A program made the position numbers and the translations under genes. The notes under the pieces were generated by a model. It did not search any database. It was not told the DNA's origin and saw only the letters and a list, made by a program, of their open reading frames with translations. A stretch of 51,944 nucleotides of DNA from assembly GCA_900660155.1 (NCBI GenBank), contig CABFPE010000006.1:1615744-1667687 (forward strand). Direction: 5' to 3'. This stretch comes from Hofstenia miamia (taxonomy: Eukaryota; Xenacoelomorpha; Acoela; Hofsteniidae). Position 1 is the stretch's first letter. Each line of letters opens with the position of its first letter. Of the stretch, positions 1 to 12,716 are shown piece after piece.

Positions 1-438
1 GTTACGTTTATTTGGTTTTGATGTGGATTTCATCGAACTGTTCCAGTCTTACCTGACCAATCGTAACCAGTGTGTCAAAATCAACCCGTCTATCTCTGTT
101 CTTTCTCCGTTACTAGTGGTGCCCCCCCCAAGGCTCAGTGTTTGCTGTTCTTTTCTTCCTCGTTGCCATTAATGACCTCCCTCATTCTGTTCTCAACTCG
201 TCTTGCCTGTTGTATGTCGACGACACTGCGATTTTTTATTTTGGTTGGTCTTTTGATTCGAACATTTTTTCTGATCTTGTCCACTTGTCTACTTGGTCCT
301 CTGTCAACCATCTTGATCTTAGCACTACCAAGACATGTGGTATTTCCTTTTCTGTCGCTCCCCCTTCTGATTTGCCTCTACCTGTGAACTTTGCGTCTCA
401 TCACACTCATCTTGGAGTTCAAATTGCTGTAAACTTAA
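1..438 (+). pseudogene. Non-LTR retrotransposon reverse transcriptase fragment
   Basis: Partial reverse transcriptase of a LINE, cut at the window edge. The first ~115 bases read in one frame (FDVDFIELFQSYLTNRNQC), the fingers/palm region typical of LINE RTs. After a frameshift near the C-run at 121-128 the reading continues in another frame with AVLFFLVAINDLP and then YVDDTAIF, the catalytic YxDD motif of RT domain 5 (about 213-236). Sequence to about 438 fits the following thumb-proximal part. The frameshift makes it non-functional. It joins hAT sequence directly at about 440-452, so one element is truncated into the other. Jockey/CR1-type is likely, but the clade is not resolved by eye. 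Confidence 0.8.
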
Positions 439-451
439 ATTTGACTAGACT

Positions 452-1417
452 TTGAAGGGGAAACTGCAGAATACAGATAGTGACATGCTCTCTATTGCAG
501 TTGAAGCAGAAAAACTACTCGGTGAAGAACTGGGATTACCACGGATAAGCCAATGTAAAATTTACCGATCAAATGTTTCCTCCGATTTTCCATGGCAATA
601 CTTCTCGCGGTCAATGTACATACCATTCCTTGATGGAATAATTTCCAATTTATCTGAACGTATTGCTAAGCACAATGCAACAGCACTTGATATTTCAGCA
701 TTAATACCATCCCACACAGAAAATCATGCATTTGCTGACATTGAGCCATTGGTGGAGTTCTATCGAACTTCAGTTACAATTTGAAGAATTGGAATGAAAC
801 TGAGATGAAACCTTCCTATTCTACTGAAACACTGCAAAAGTGTAATAAAGATGCCTATCAAACAATTCACACTTACCTCAAAAATTTTCTGTGAGTCCTG
901 TTAAGACAGCTTCTGCTGAACGAACATTCTCCACATTAAGATCACACTTACGTTGAGAAAGGTGTAAATGCAGTTTGAATAGACTCGCATGTTTTTAAGA
1001 AAGGACATCCCAATTGAAATAAACAAGATCGTCGATAAATTTAGAAATCAGACGAGGAAGATTGATTTTGTCTTAAAAATTTGTGTTCATAGAAAAAACG
1101 TTCAGAACATATTGATTTGGCAATTTTATTAAACATATGATTTCTCCTACTTAATTCTAATTTGCATTTAAAATTATAATTGTTCTACTTCTAAGAGGAT
1201 ATGGTTGTGCACACAATTATCTTCTTCAAAGTTCATTTTGTAACTACAATTACTACTATAAGTAACAAGAAAAAACTAAACAAAATTGTGACTGTTAATG
1301 TATCATAATAATGAGAAGCCCACGAGAATAACGTTATCTGAGTTGACTTACTAAATACTCCTACTGACATCCACCCCTACAAGGAAATCCTAGGCACGCC
1401 CCCTTGGCTATACACTG
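452..1417 (+). pseudogene. Degenerate hAT transposase 3' portion with terminal inverted repeat
   Basis: C-terminal part of a hAT-superfamily transposase of the kind annotated as '52 kDa repressor of the inhibitor of the protein kinase-like'. An open stretch to 784 contains RSNVSSDFPWQYFSRSMYIPFLD in conserved order (positions about 566-636), just before the dimerisation domain. Downstream, TASAERTFSTLR (about 907-942) is the hAT C-terminal dimerisation signature, but it lies in shifted frames with stops. The 3' end at 1393-1417 (CACGCCCCCTTGGCTATACA and on) resembles the G/C-rich hAT terminal repeat that ends in CACTG. No transposase N-terminus is present and the 5' boundary abuts LINE sequence. 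A dead copy. Confidence 0.75.
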
Positions 1418-2783
1418 CTGCAAACTAATTATTTCGAACATTATCTTCCCTATTATGAGGACTTATATACTTCCATGTATCAATTAGGATTCTTTTTACT
1501 GGACAAAATCTATAAAAAAATCTTAAATTTTTCTCGCACAGTTTCGGAAAAAAATTTACAAATGAAATTTCTCTAGTCCCGATTACTTTTTCAAAATGAG
1601 GTTGAAAAGGAACGAGTCTGCGATTGACACAAAGATTCAAATGTAGCTGAAATGCGATTATCTCGGGTGGTTACATGGGACGATGATCGCAAACAGATCC
1701 ATCTGAACAGATGCATTTGCCAGTCTAATCACAGCCTTAGTGAAAACACCTATTGAACTCTAGAGTTAAAGCGGAGAGGGAGAATATTTTTATAAGAAAT
1801 GTGTTCGCAGGAGAAGATAGTAAAATTCAAGAGAATTGACGCTGATGTTCGTCACAAAACTTCTCTCCTACAATGATAAGTGGTCCTGCAGATGAACGAC
1901 TTGATAAGATTTTAGACTTTGCCAAAATGAAAAAGTCATGACTAATATATTGAGAAAATGTTAAAAAATTGAAAAGACACCACATTTGCTTGAGTCTTTA
2001 ATCCACTTGAGGAATCAATAATCTATATCAAAATGGCACTTGTCCACATAGGGGATCATAAGACCAATGATGAAGAAGGCCTAATTGATAAGAAAAATTT
2101 TTACTATAACAATATTGGTTTTATACTAATTGAATTAGGATTAACTAGTTATCTTTTAAAAATAAAAATTAGCTGACAGCCCATCCTAGCATTCCGTCCA
2201 GAAATGATATAAGCAGGAATTTTGTAACATCTTTAATTTTTTCGAGAATGAGAGCAATAAAGAAGCTGAAGTAAAGTTGTAAAAATTTAGATTTAGAAAA
2301 TTATCCTTCATTGTGCAATTCGAGAAACAAAAATAGTTCAATCGAAAATCGAGAAGCACACTACATGAAATGCCATCATTTATCAGATATCTCAAAAAGA
2401 GGTCAATTTAAAAATATTTACTGTTGATACAGGGAATAATATCGACCTCAAGATGTTTCTACAATATTACTATACTGTACATCGAAACGATATAGCGGTA
2501 TATGAATGCTATCTTTTATAAAAAAGTTCTAGTTATATTTTTAAAACAATAGAAACCTAAAAATGGTCTTACCATTCTTCTCGAACCAAATTTTTTTATA
2601 GCGATTAAAGAAAAGAATATGACAGGATCAAAAAATGAATGTCCTAACTACTAATCGCAATAGTGAAGAATGGCAAAGGATTTTTAATGTACAAGTGTAC
2701 AAATATTGAAAAATTCTATAAAATGTGCAAATTTTAATGAAAAATCTGCTCAAGTATGAATAATACAGCATTAAACATTGTAC
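1418..2783. other. Non-coding AT-rich stretch, nothing identifiable
   Basis: No open frame with recognisable domains on either strand; short ORFs here have low-complexity composition. At about 1655-1700 a TTATCTCGGGTGGTTACA-like string has a weak inverted partner near 9500-9525, hinting at a dispersed repeat, but this is too short to classify. Confidence 0.5.
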
Positions 2784-2871
2784 ACACAATCTATTTCCGT
2801 GGTGAACAGCTAAAAATTCTTATATAAACACAATCTATTTCCGTGGTGAACAGCTAAAAATTCTTATATAA
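2784..2871. repeat. Perfect 44-bp tandem duplication
   Basis: A 44-bp unit beginning ACACAATCTATTTCCGTGG and ending CTTATATAA is present at 2784-2827 and again at 2828-2871 with no difference that I can see. Perfect identity means a recent duplication or an assembly duplication. Confidence 0.9.
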
Positions 2872-5800
2872 AATAAGAAAAATCGCTTACTAAACGAATA
2901 AGCTGACGGATAGTATGAAGAAGTTCCAGGAGCCATGTGGGGGGATTTATATTTATAAAACGAGGTAGGTATAGCTTTAGTTGTCTAAGTGTTCAAGTTA
3001 ATAAATGAACAAAATGAATGAACAAACCAAGATGATATCACTTCTATCATTAATGCATGACTTGCGAAGATTGTAAAATGACATAAAAACACATTGATCT
3101 TGACCAGTGAGCAAACTAAATGGACAGTAATCACTAACTACTAAAAAATAAGGAAAGAAGAAGCTATTCCAAAAATGTAATGATACAATTGCAACTGGAT
3201 TGATATTGGATTGCTTAATATTGTTATTAACAGTTTAACTACATGATGCCGTAATATAGCTTTTGGTAGTTGAATTAAACAAAAGTTTAAGCAAATTTAA
3301 TACACAGCATTGCAATAAGTCAAATATATCACATGTTTTCCGTGAAAGCAACTTATACAAAATGTAAGCAAATTAAATACACAGCTTTACGTGAAAACAA
3401 ATTAAACAAAAGGGCATATCACAACAGTTGACAAAATGATAGAGTTTTGGAGGCACACAATCCTTATCTAGCCAAAAATATAAGTACACAATGTGCACAT
3501 ACTCTTTCAAGGCAAGATCAATAATGAGGTTCGAAGATTTCTACGCCATGAGTTGTTGATTATTCACATTTGGTATTGGCAGAAATGAGGATGAAGTGTC
3601 GACTACAATTTCAAATACTCAGGCAATTAATTGATTAGCATGTACTCTTAACATTATGCGTAAACTACGAGCTGAAAGAAATCTCCCAGATGTGATTGAA
3701 AATCTAATTGAATTTGCAAAATTCCTCTTTGCTGAGTCCTTCTTCAACTTCACATACTCTTCCATCTGCTCCTACTTTATCTCCAATGACTGTCCTCGCT
3801 CCCGTAAAACTTGATTTGCTTTTATATTTTTGTTTGCCTTCAGCGTCGCAATCAATAACTCAGTCTACCTATGTAATAAACAAGTTGGCTTACATACTAC
3901 AATGTTTGAATAGTAAGGTTCTGCGGAAGCATTCAGTCCCATGGAATTTCCTATGCTCATTTTCATTGGATTGGGACGAAATATTTCAGGGGGACTGGAA
4001 CTAACATGGAACCGAGACCACAACGTTTGCCCATTTCGGTGAAAATGAAAGTTATGCCGTAATACCAATGGGACCATGGTAACAAAAACTTATTTAGCTA
4101 TATTTTGTTATGTGAAGTGAATTTTGCAAAACTTCAGTGCCATTCTTAATTCTTGATTAAGGTAATCATTCTCCTTTAAAATGAAATGTTTGAAAAAATA
4201 ATCCAATTTTTTTATCAATATGTAGGTAGTTTAAGCATTATAATTTAAGATAAATGGTTTGTTTGCATTCAAATTTTTCTCCATAGCAACGCCGTAACAA
4301 CATATTTCTTTCCAAATTTGCTGCTTCTTTCACTTTTAACGGGGATTCTTTTATTCAACGCTTGATGTATGTTATTTAATCCTTGAGAGTACATCTTCTT
4401 GTGATTGATTGATTTTTGTCGGCATCACAACGTGGTCAACTTTCCCACTAGTTTGTAGTTAGCTCAATGAAAATTGTCTTAAAAATAGCTGGTTTTGTGA
4501 CTTTACAAGTTAAAAGTTCCTGTTAACGCTTCAAAATACACTTTCATTTATTGTTCTGATTGTAATTCTGAGTAAATAGATGGGACGCACCAAGGAAATA
4601 AACTAAATCCTAAATGATAAACAAAAATGTAATGATGCCGGGTCATCATCGAAAAAAAATTAGCCAAAATAAAGAAGTGCTTCGTCACATGTCGGAAAAT
4701 ATTGATGTTACTTTGAAAGAAGGAATTATTTTTATGGACTTATCATTTCCTTCAATGTATTTGGCCTTGATTGTGCATGTGATATAAATTCCCATATTGG
4801 CATAATCAAGAAATGTGAACAGAGTGTCATGGGATTATTCCTTCCATACCTAAAAGAAACAAGGGCGTTCGCATGAAATGAATGTGGGAAAAATCCTGGC
4901 TTTCAGGGAAATCGGCAAAGATCATAATGCCCTGGCTACTTCGTGAACATGCTCTCTTCACTTACTCGTTGCATCTTCACGAAAATTAATAATGTAAAGT
5001 TGTGAAAACTCAAGGATGAAACTGTCTGCACCGCAGAAAAAGAGGTTGTCACTATGAAGCAGGTGCTCTATAACCTATAATAATAAACCAACACCTTCAA
5101 ATAATTTTTCTTAATTTCGTAGTTTTGATATTCCATCTTTACACAATACAATTTTCTTATCGAATTTCATTTAAAAATGTGCAAAAGTTAAAATAAAGAT
5201 GGTCAGGCAGTGGATAATGTTATAAGCTTTCAAATATATGTTATTTATGTTATTTTGATTAATGGTGTCTGTGTTATCATGTTTCACGTGATGCCACTTT
5301 TTGTGAATTTGTGGATAATTACTAGGGCAACGTAAAAGTTAATAAGGATAATAAGGTAAAATATGGTTAAAACTTAGGCACTATAGGTTAATAAAGTTAA
5401 AACCTCTTGTATGAGTTAATGAAGGTGAAAGAGGATTTTCGAAGTTAATGAAGTTGGAAACATCAATTGAACTTGACTTTAATGGGTTTTCAGCTATATC
5501 AATTAATGATTTCTATTACGCGATACTCTGCTACACTGTAAAAATGAATACAGACAGGTGAACTTCAAAGTTTTGGCCAATGATAAGAAAGTTTTACCCA
5601 AAAATGTCCTCTACATATCCTTCCATTACAATCATGCCAGACAATAAGAAACGCTTTGTTAATTTTATTCCTTCTTTGACTGTCAGAAAGTTGTAAAAGT
5701 TATAATTTAGAATCCTTAGCATAAAATTTGCAAATATTTAGGTTAAAAATGGTTGCTCTAATAATTACTGTAATTAATGAGCAACCAATGTCTATTATTG

Positions 5801-6326
5801 CGTCCCTTAAAAATGTTTCTGTTATGCTTGAATCTTGCAAAATAAAATGACCTGCATGAAAATTTAAGATTAATATTAATTTGTGTTTTATTGTTTCTAA
5901 ATACTATAATGATTTAGAATCCATTTGTTCAATTTGATTGACAATTTGTTCAATGCATAATCTTCCAATATTCAAAATAAAAAAACCTCTGATTTAAAAT
6001 TTTAAGTAATGTAGATTCTATATTCCGCTAAAAAATATTAGTTGACATAAAAAACTTCCGGAAATAGTATTTACCCGATAAACTCGGGAATATCTTTAAC
6101 AAAGACCATTTTTCGAGTGTAGCTTTGCATACGATAATTTAACGCAAGTTTGCTATTTTTCTCAGAAATAACTAGGAATAATCTACTCTACTACTTTACA
6201 TAAATACGAAAATCCAATTTTTCAGATTTTTAGTTGACTGGCAGATTAACACCTGATCGTACTACCACTTCAAAGAATTACATTCCAAGAAAATTTAATC
6301 AGATGCTAAAAAATTGTCAGCAATGA
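2872..6326. other. Non-coding AT-rich stretch, nothing identifiable
   Basis: About 3.4 kb without a recognisable gene, RNA or transposon end. Short open frames at 3708-4077 on both strands show no domain and no codon-like composition. It may be intergenic, or a far intron of the minus-strand AHCTF1 gene whose later exons I cannot find. Confidence 0.45.
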
Positions 6327-6640
6327 TTTAGAAGATTCTGATTTCTATTTATCAACTGACGAAGCTACGGAGAATGCTGGAAGTTTTGCACTTGGAATTT
6401 TAGTGGGAAACTCTGTTAAAAAGCCAACTTCTAACTTTGTTACTCACAAGGAGCTCGAAAAAACTGATCATTCAACTGTTCTACAGGCTGTTAACTTGTG
6501 TGTGCTGAGCTTGTTTGGCATCAAAACTCTCGAGTTAAGCTTTTTGTTACCGATGACGTTTCAGTTACATGCGAAATGCGGGAATATTTTGAAACATACA
6601 TATTTGATGGTATTTTTCATTATTTTAGTTTGGTTCGAAT
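6327..6640 (+). pseudogene. hAT transposase fragment (DUF659-like region)
   Basis: Translation in two frames gives FYLSTDEATENAGSFALGIL (about 6346-6405) followed by FVTHKELEKTDHSTVLQAVN (about 6436-6495) and, after a frameshift, KLFVTDDVSVTCEMREYF (about 6538-6591). This is the DUF659-type catalytic core of hAT transposases: 'DE(T/A)T' strand, 'T.ELEKT' linker, then the '(L/F)VTD' strand carrying an acidic residue. Neither the N-terminal zinc finger nor the dimerisation region is nearby and the frame is broken, so this is a relic. Confidence 0.6.
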
Positions 6641-9600
6641 TACATAATGAATTTTGCGGGCTTACATAGAGAGTTCAGGATTCGAATTGCTTGTTATTTA
6701 ATATAAGTAAAATACTAGATGTATGTAAAACTTGAATTTATTGCATTTCAATATCTATTTCTTTAATATTTTTAACTTGCATTTGCGAAAAATGGGATAA
6801 TACAACTTAATACGTGGCGGTCAACGAATTTACCCGAGGTTCGGAAAATTACGTTTGATCTAAAATTGTTAACAAGAATACAATTTTTATAAGTAGCGTA
6901 ACATTCGGTAACAATTTCCTGTGTCCCAAAGTGCCATTTCTTATAGAAAAGCAGAATTGAAATGAAAGTTTGAACAAATATTTAATCCGAATCAGAAAAT
7001 GTACAGTAATTAAAATATACTGCTATTATTGATAACCATATGATGTATTGGAAATCCATTTCAAAAGAAAAAAAATATATAAGCAGGCATCAGGGATTTC
7101 AAAGTTTGAGGAAAATAGAGTTTGAAATTCGAATACCTCTTCAAGTTCTGATTTGAAAATTTGAACATTATTTAATTTAAGGTTTGATTTGACATTTGAA
7201 AGTCGGAAAATATGATTTCAAGTTTGATATTTCTTAGAAATGATTTTTACATATACAATAAAGTGTAACAATTTTTTAAGCACTCATGACTCACGAAATA
7301 AAGATCTGAAAACAGCACTGTGAAGAGATACACTTCCTCTTTCACTGCCACCCTACAAAGCGAAGACTTCTGACTTTGTGCATATCGCGTCCGGAGTGCA
7401 TCTCGGGTTGATAGAAAACAAAGAAGTTGAGGTTGGTACCATGTGCACCACTAGTCAAGGGAAAACACTTCAAACACAGGAAGAATTTTTATGACAATTT
7501 TTTACTATAACAGGGAGCACAAAGCACACTCATCCATAGATGCGTCCAAATTCTAAGATTCCCAAATTTCCTAATAGGCTTGGAGAAAATTCTTTGACAA
7601 TGTGAATAAAACGGTTAGTGACTTTAAAGGCACAATAGGTTCTTTGGGTTTATATATTGAATACAATAATATTAAATTTATTAAGTTGAATATTACCATA
7701 AAAAGCATTGGATAAATTAAATAAATTGTTTATGTGTATACTTTGCCAAAATTGTGAATATCAAACTTTGTTCTTTAGCCTTTAAAATTTGATTTGAAAG
7801 TTTGAACATTTGAATTTGATTTGAGAGCCCTGGAAGACATGTTTAACTTGGTTCACTTTGTTTAAATTTTATGAAAATCGTTTGCTTTGATTTTTGTTAA
7901 GATTCTTTGACAAATAAAACAGCATATGAAATTCATGTAGAATCTATTTGGGCTCGTGATCAGTCCAAGTGCTTCAAATTTTGAACAATAATAAAGCAAA
8001 GGGTTACCGAACATTCAGAGGCATCTGAGCATTATACCAACTGTTGAGATCAAAGATACTAAGATATGTGACATGGTTTGAGGTAGGCAGCGTAGCTTCC
8101 CAAACAGCACATAATAAGGTGGTGTCTACTTTAGAAACCCGCATATTCATAGCGCTGATATTGTGACCACTACCGAGACGCATGCGTTGGTCTAAACTAC
8201 TAGTTTATGTATAAAATAAAACTGCCTATTATATTATGTGCATTTTTTAAAATAAACATGTACAAGCAGATTTGGAAACTTTTTGATAAAATATATTTCA
8301 ATCCGTCCCGTTTGAAACAAATAGAACAACAAAGAACTTTCCAATATACAGAAGATTTTTACTATATTAGGATGTGAGCAGACAGAAATGAATTAGAAAA
8401 ATTGAACTAATGCCAAAAACAGTGCATCGAATAAACGTTATAACAGTCGATGACTGACAGCAACAACTAGATTGACAATAGAATTCAATAATTTTTTTTT
8501 GTAAAAGAGCTCAATTAAACAAGCAATAGAATTTATAAAACTTGTCGCACACTGCTAGAGTGCGAAGGTATTTCTTAAGTTATTTAGTTTCAGTAGTGGA
8601 TCAATAGGGGCATTGGAAGGGTAACGTCTCCTAATATAATTTTAGCACAGTGGGTCTCCTTTGCTTATGCCAACAGTCGCAATGATTGCCTTGCCTTAGA
8701 CATTTTTCATTAATAGCATTATAGGCTAAATAATATTATTGGGTATTTTTATATACAAGCGAACATATATGTCTACTAGTCAGTACACATATTTTGAAAA
8801 TTAATTGAGTTTAATTGAGCATCTTGCATTAACTTAATTGTAAACCAATTTAAATATTTCATGATTATATTTCAAACACTATTTCATTGATGCCTGCACC
8901 ATTGGCGGTTGGTCCTTGTAATCGAGCAATCGGCGGTTACCTTCAATTTAGTGGATTTTTCAGATACAATTAATCATCTAATAATTAGTAGAGAATATTA
9001 TATGATGCATTGTTTAACCCAATTTTAATAGTTTGTATCAGTGGCGTCGCATCATATAAGGACCAAACCCCCCATTTTCAACGAGAAATTTGGAATGGCT
9101 TCAGTGGCTGCACAAGTAAATTGAATCATAATTTCCGCAATATTTCTCCAATATCATGCACAACTACTTACAAAATTAATTTAAATGCCATCTGGGAACT
9201 AATTATTCCTTCTTGCATCCATAATTTGGAAATTCCACAAATTAAGATAAATAAAGTTGCGCCACCCCACATATTTTGGTGCCCGACTCTCTGGTTTGTA
9301 TTTGTGTACATAGAAAACAAAATTAACTCTTGTAATTTATAATTTTGACTAAAGTTTCAAATCTGCCGCAATTACTTAGAAAATTCAATTAACTACTGAT
9401 TTATTGTTCATGAATATAAGAATAAAGATCATAGCTTAGACCAAGGCTAGACTAGGTGATGGGTTAAAAGTGATCGGTCACTTTTGAAAGCATTGCACGC
9501 CTAACTACCCGAGATAATTGGCGATGTGACGATCAGGAAGAAATCGTGCGTGTTCGATTTCATTTGTGATTAGTGTGCAGGGCGCGTAGTCTAACCACTC

Positions 9601-10042
9601 TTTATTTGTGATTATTCTGTAACAATTACTAAAAGCAATTTGCGTAGCAATTTATAAGGCCTCAATAAGCCTTGTGTCAAACTGAAATTCATCAAATTAT
9701 ATTATTATATTATGTATTATATTTATATCGACTGTTTTTTATTTTAAAAATATATTTACCTAGCATTATTATATAATTTTAATACATACTACTGAAAAGA
9801 TTTACACGCCGAACAAAACATGTAAAATAGCATTTTGCAATAGCACTAATTAAATAAATCATGCTTCACATCACCAATGACAAGGAAAAGCATTTTAAAG
9901 TAAGTTAATTAACACTGCTTTGCGCGTAAATGAATTCTGCCTTTCCTGTGAGGTTGATTTAGCACTTTAAGTAAAGTAAATAAACAACAATATCTTTACA
10001 GAATAGTTAAGGGAACAATTGAATGCTGTTTTCACCCGTTTT
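6641..10042. other. Non-coding AT-rich stretch with diffuse repeat traces
   Basis: No gene recognised. Repeated AAGTTTGA/TTTGAAAATTTGAAC words cluster at 7095-7225 and again at 7740-7815, suggesting a decayed simple repeat family. At 9039-9063 CAGTGGCGTCGCATCATAT and at 9258-9290 GCGCCACCCCACATATTTTG look like remnants of the ends of a non-autonomous DNA transposon, with a 110-codon open frame between them that shows no domain. Confidence 0.4.
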
Positions 10043-10660
10043 AAGGCGGTATATACATTTTTAGTACCTTTTAAAGAAAAATATTTTACAAACAAGTCTA
10101 TGTCTCTTTTTTGATATCACCATGACTTGAGAGAGTGAAATATGTGAAAAAAATTTTTTCTGACTGAGTGACCATACATATGGCCACAAAATGGACATTT
10201 TGGCCAAAAAATAGCAGTATTTTAAAAATCTATCTAGTACAACACTTTTTGTCTAATTGTCTCCAAACTTGGTATATATACTATTTTACAGCATATGATC
10301 ATTAGTTAGCATGGATTTTCCATATACTGGTATTGTTTTTGAGTTATATAATTTTAAAAATTCTACCATACTCGCATACAATAAATGTCCAATTTTATCA
10401 TCCCCTGACAAAAGCATGACCACAGATCAAAAACTACTTGGCTTATTGCAATATCCATGCTAACTATTGTTAATAACCTTCTAACCAGCAAGTATGCAAA
10501 ATTTTGAGACATTTTATCCAACTTTAAAGAAGTAGATAGGTTTTAATTGCAAAAAAAACATTTTTTGGAAACGGACAAATTACAAGATATTACTTATATA
10601 AATATAAACAACAGTCACAAAAACACATAAAACAGGCATAACAGGTAATATACAGTTTCA

Positions 10661-11660
10661 NNNNNNNNNNNNNNNNNNNNNNNNNNNNNNNNNNNNNNNN
10701 NNNNNNNNNNNNNNNNNNNNNNNNNNNNNNNNNNNNNNNNNNNNNNNNNNNNNNNNNNNNNNNNNNNNNNNNNNNNNNNNNNNNNNNNNNNNNNNNNNNN
10801 NNNNNNNNNNNNNNNNNNNNNNNNNNNNNNNNNNNNNNNNNNNNNNNNNNNNNNNNNNNNNNNNNNNNNNNNNNNNNNNNNNNNNNNNNNNNNNNNNNNN
10901 NNNNNNNNNNNNNNNNNNNNNNNNNNNNNNNNNNNNNNNNNNNNNNNNNNNNNNNNNNNNNNNNNNNNNNNNNNNNNNNNNNNNNNNNNNNNNNNNNNNN
11001 NNNNNNNNNNNNNNNNNNNNNNNNNNNNNNNNNNNNNNNNNNNNNNNNNNNNNNNNNNNNNNNNNNNNNNNNNNNNNNNNNNNNNNNNNNNNNNNNNNNN
11101 NNNNNNNNNNNNNNNNNNNNNNNNNNNNNNNNNNNNNNNNNNNNNNNNNNNNNNNNNNNNNNNNNNNNNNNNNNNNNNNNNNNNNNNNNNNNNNNNNNNN
11201 NNNNNNNNNNNNNNNNNNNNNNNNNNNNNNNNNNNNNNNNNNNNNNNNNNNNNNNNNNNNNNNNNNNNNNNNNNNNNNNNNNNNNNNNNNNNNNNNNNNN
11301 NNNNNNNNNNNNNNNNNNNNNNNNNNNNNNNNNNNNNNNNNNNNNNNNNNNNNNNNNNNNNNNNNNNNNNNNNNNNNNNNNNNNNNNNNNNNNNNNNNNN
11401 NNNNNNNNNNNNNNNNNNNNNNNNNNNNNNNNNNNNNNNNNNNNNNNNNNNNNNNNNNNNNNNNNNNNNNNNNNNNNNNNNNNNNNNNNNNNNNNNNNNN
11501 NNNNNNNNNNNNNNNNNNNNNNNNNNNNNNNNNNNNNNNNNNNNNNNNNNNNNNNNNNNNNNNNNNNNNNNNNNNNNNNNNNNNNNNNNNNNNNNNNNNN
11601 NNNNNNNNNNNNNNNNNNNNNNNNNNNNNNNNNNNNNNNNNNNNNNNNNNNNNNNNNNNN
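10661..11660. other. Assembly gap of exactly 1,000 N
   Basis: A round-number run of N, normally a placeholder of unknown true length. It removes the catalytic half of the Mutator-like transposase on the minus strand, so any frame drawn across it is meaningless. Confidence 0.99.
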
Positions 11661-12380
11661 GAAACATCTAGTTAACCAAGAGCCATCATATGAGACATCA
11701 ATTAAAATATTTCCTTTTTCATCAGGAATGGACCCCAACTTTACATAATTTTCAAAAACATACTTGCGTGACTTTTGTATAAGTTCATTATATGCACTAC
11801 AGCTAGTGTCTATAAGATGATTTAGTTTCTTTTCATAAGTTCTTTGGTCAAGTAATGGTAGTCCTGCTGTAGAAAACAATGTATTAATTTGCTTTTGACC
11901 AATCCCAATTTCTGTGCTTCCATATATTATCAAAGAAGTTAAGTTTGGGGCACCAAGATTTCTTCGGACTTCACTAAGACACATAGAACATTTTGTCACA
12001 ATACAAGCAGATATTTCTGTAGGTAATAATGTCACTGATAAGGAATTGCTAAAACATTCAGGACAAGGAAACTTTGAGAGTAAGTCTGTGATTGCAGGCA
12101 CACTGCAGATAAAATTATTTAGAATGTCACTAGATTTCAGAGTCGTTGAAGAATCATGATCACGGATAAGTTTTGGACGTTTGGTTCCTTGCTCCAAAGC
12201 TGAATTATTTTGTTGTGTATTTGGCTTATCATTATCAATGTCAACACTAACAGGAGAAGTAACATCAGGAGTACTAATATCAACAGAATTGTCATCATGA
12301 ATTATTGTCTTTGAAGATTTGTAAACTCTTTTCAGAGCATTTGCTCTAGCAGCTATCTGTTTCCTTGCTTTCCTTGGCAT
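11661..12380 (-). CDS. Mutator-like transposase, N-terminal part (3' portion lost in gap)
   Basis: The frame begins with ATG at 12380 (MPRKARKQIAARANALKRVY, a basic start) and stays open for 240 codons until the N run at 11660. Cysteine pairs at FPCPECF and CSMCL suggest a zinc-binding module near residues 105-135. The segment ends in DVSYDGSWLTRCF, which fits the '(V)S(Y/F)DG(S/T)W..R' strand that opens the catalytic core of Mutator-like transposases found in many invertebrate and fish genomes; its D is a plausible catalytic residue. The remainder of the core cannot be read. The frame is intact where visible, so this may be a young copy. Family assignment is by motif memory only. Confidence 0.65.
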
Positions 12381-12716
12381 TATTATAAACCAGCTGAATT
12401 TATTTTAAAACTGAAAGTGTTTTAAAAAAGTACGTCTTGAAACTATGGAGAATAATAAAAATAGCGTAGTAAAAGAAAATGTAATATATTTTAATAAGAT
12501 GAATGGTCCTGTTAGTTGTTATTATTATTATAGCCTCATACAATTTACCTAAATTTTAGTGCTGACCCCCAACATTAATCTTTAAAATAAAGCCTTTTAA
12601 CAGACAGATATACTCATAATACGTTTCCTGATGTATTCTCCAGAGAATATAGTACCCTTTAGAGTAAAAATCCCATTTTTGAAATTTTCAACAAAAACAG
12701 CTGTATATGCCCCCTT

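Larger units (their letters stand above)
10043..12716 (-). mobile_element. Mutator-like DNA transposon interrupted by assembly gap
   Basis: The transposase frame starting at 12380 is enclosed by two inverted 16-base ends: AAGGCGGTATATACAT at 10043-10058 on the plus strand and AAGGGGGCATATACAG reading minus from 12716, matching at 13 of 16 positions. Between the gap and the left end (10043-10660) there is non-coding sequence with GGCCA-rich words near 10180-10215 that would be the element's 3' untranslated part. I found no convincing target-site duplication. The element lies beyond the last identified AHCTF1 exon, probably in an intron of that gene. Ends are inferred from the TIR match only. 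Confidence 0.5.

Noticed and set aside
9010..9342. 110-codon plus-strand frame as a host gene.
   Set aside because: It lies between CAGTGGCG-like and GCGCCAC-like transposon-end words, has no motif and no splice context.
1640..9610. tRNA-derived SINE or tRNA gene at 1650-1760 / 9480-9600.
   Set aside because: Shared TTATCTCGGGT.GTTA words exist in opposite orientation, but no A-box/B-box pair or cloverleaf could be drawn.
10590..12380. A single 596-codon protein across the N gap.
   Set aside because: The middle is 1,000 N of unknown length and the 10590-10660 end shows no coding character; only 12380-11661 can be supported.
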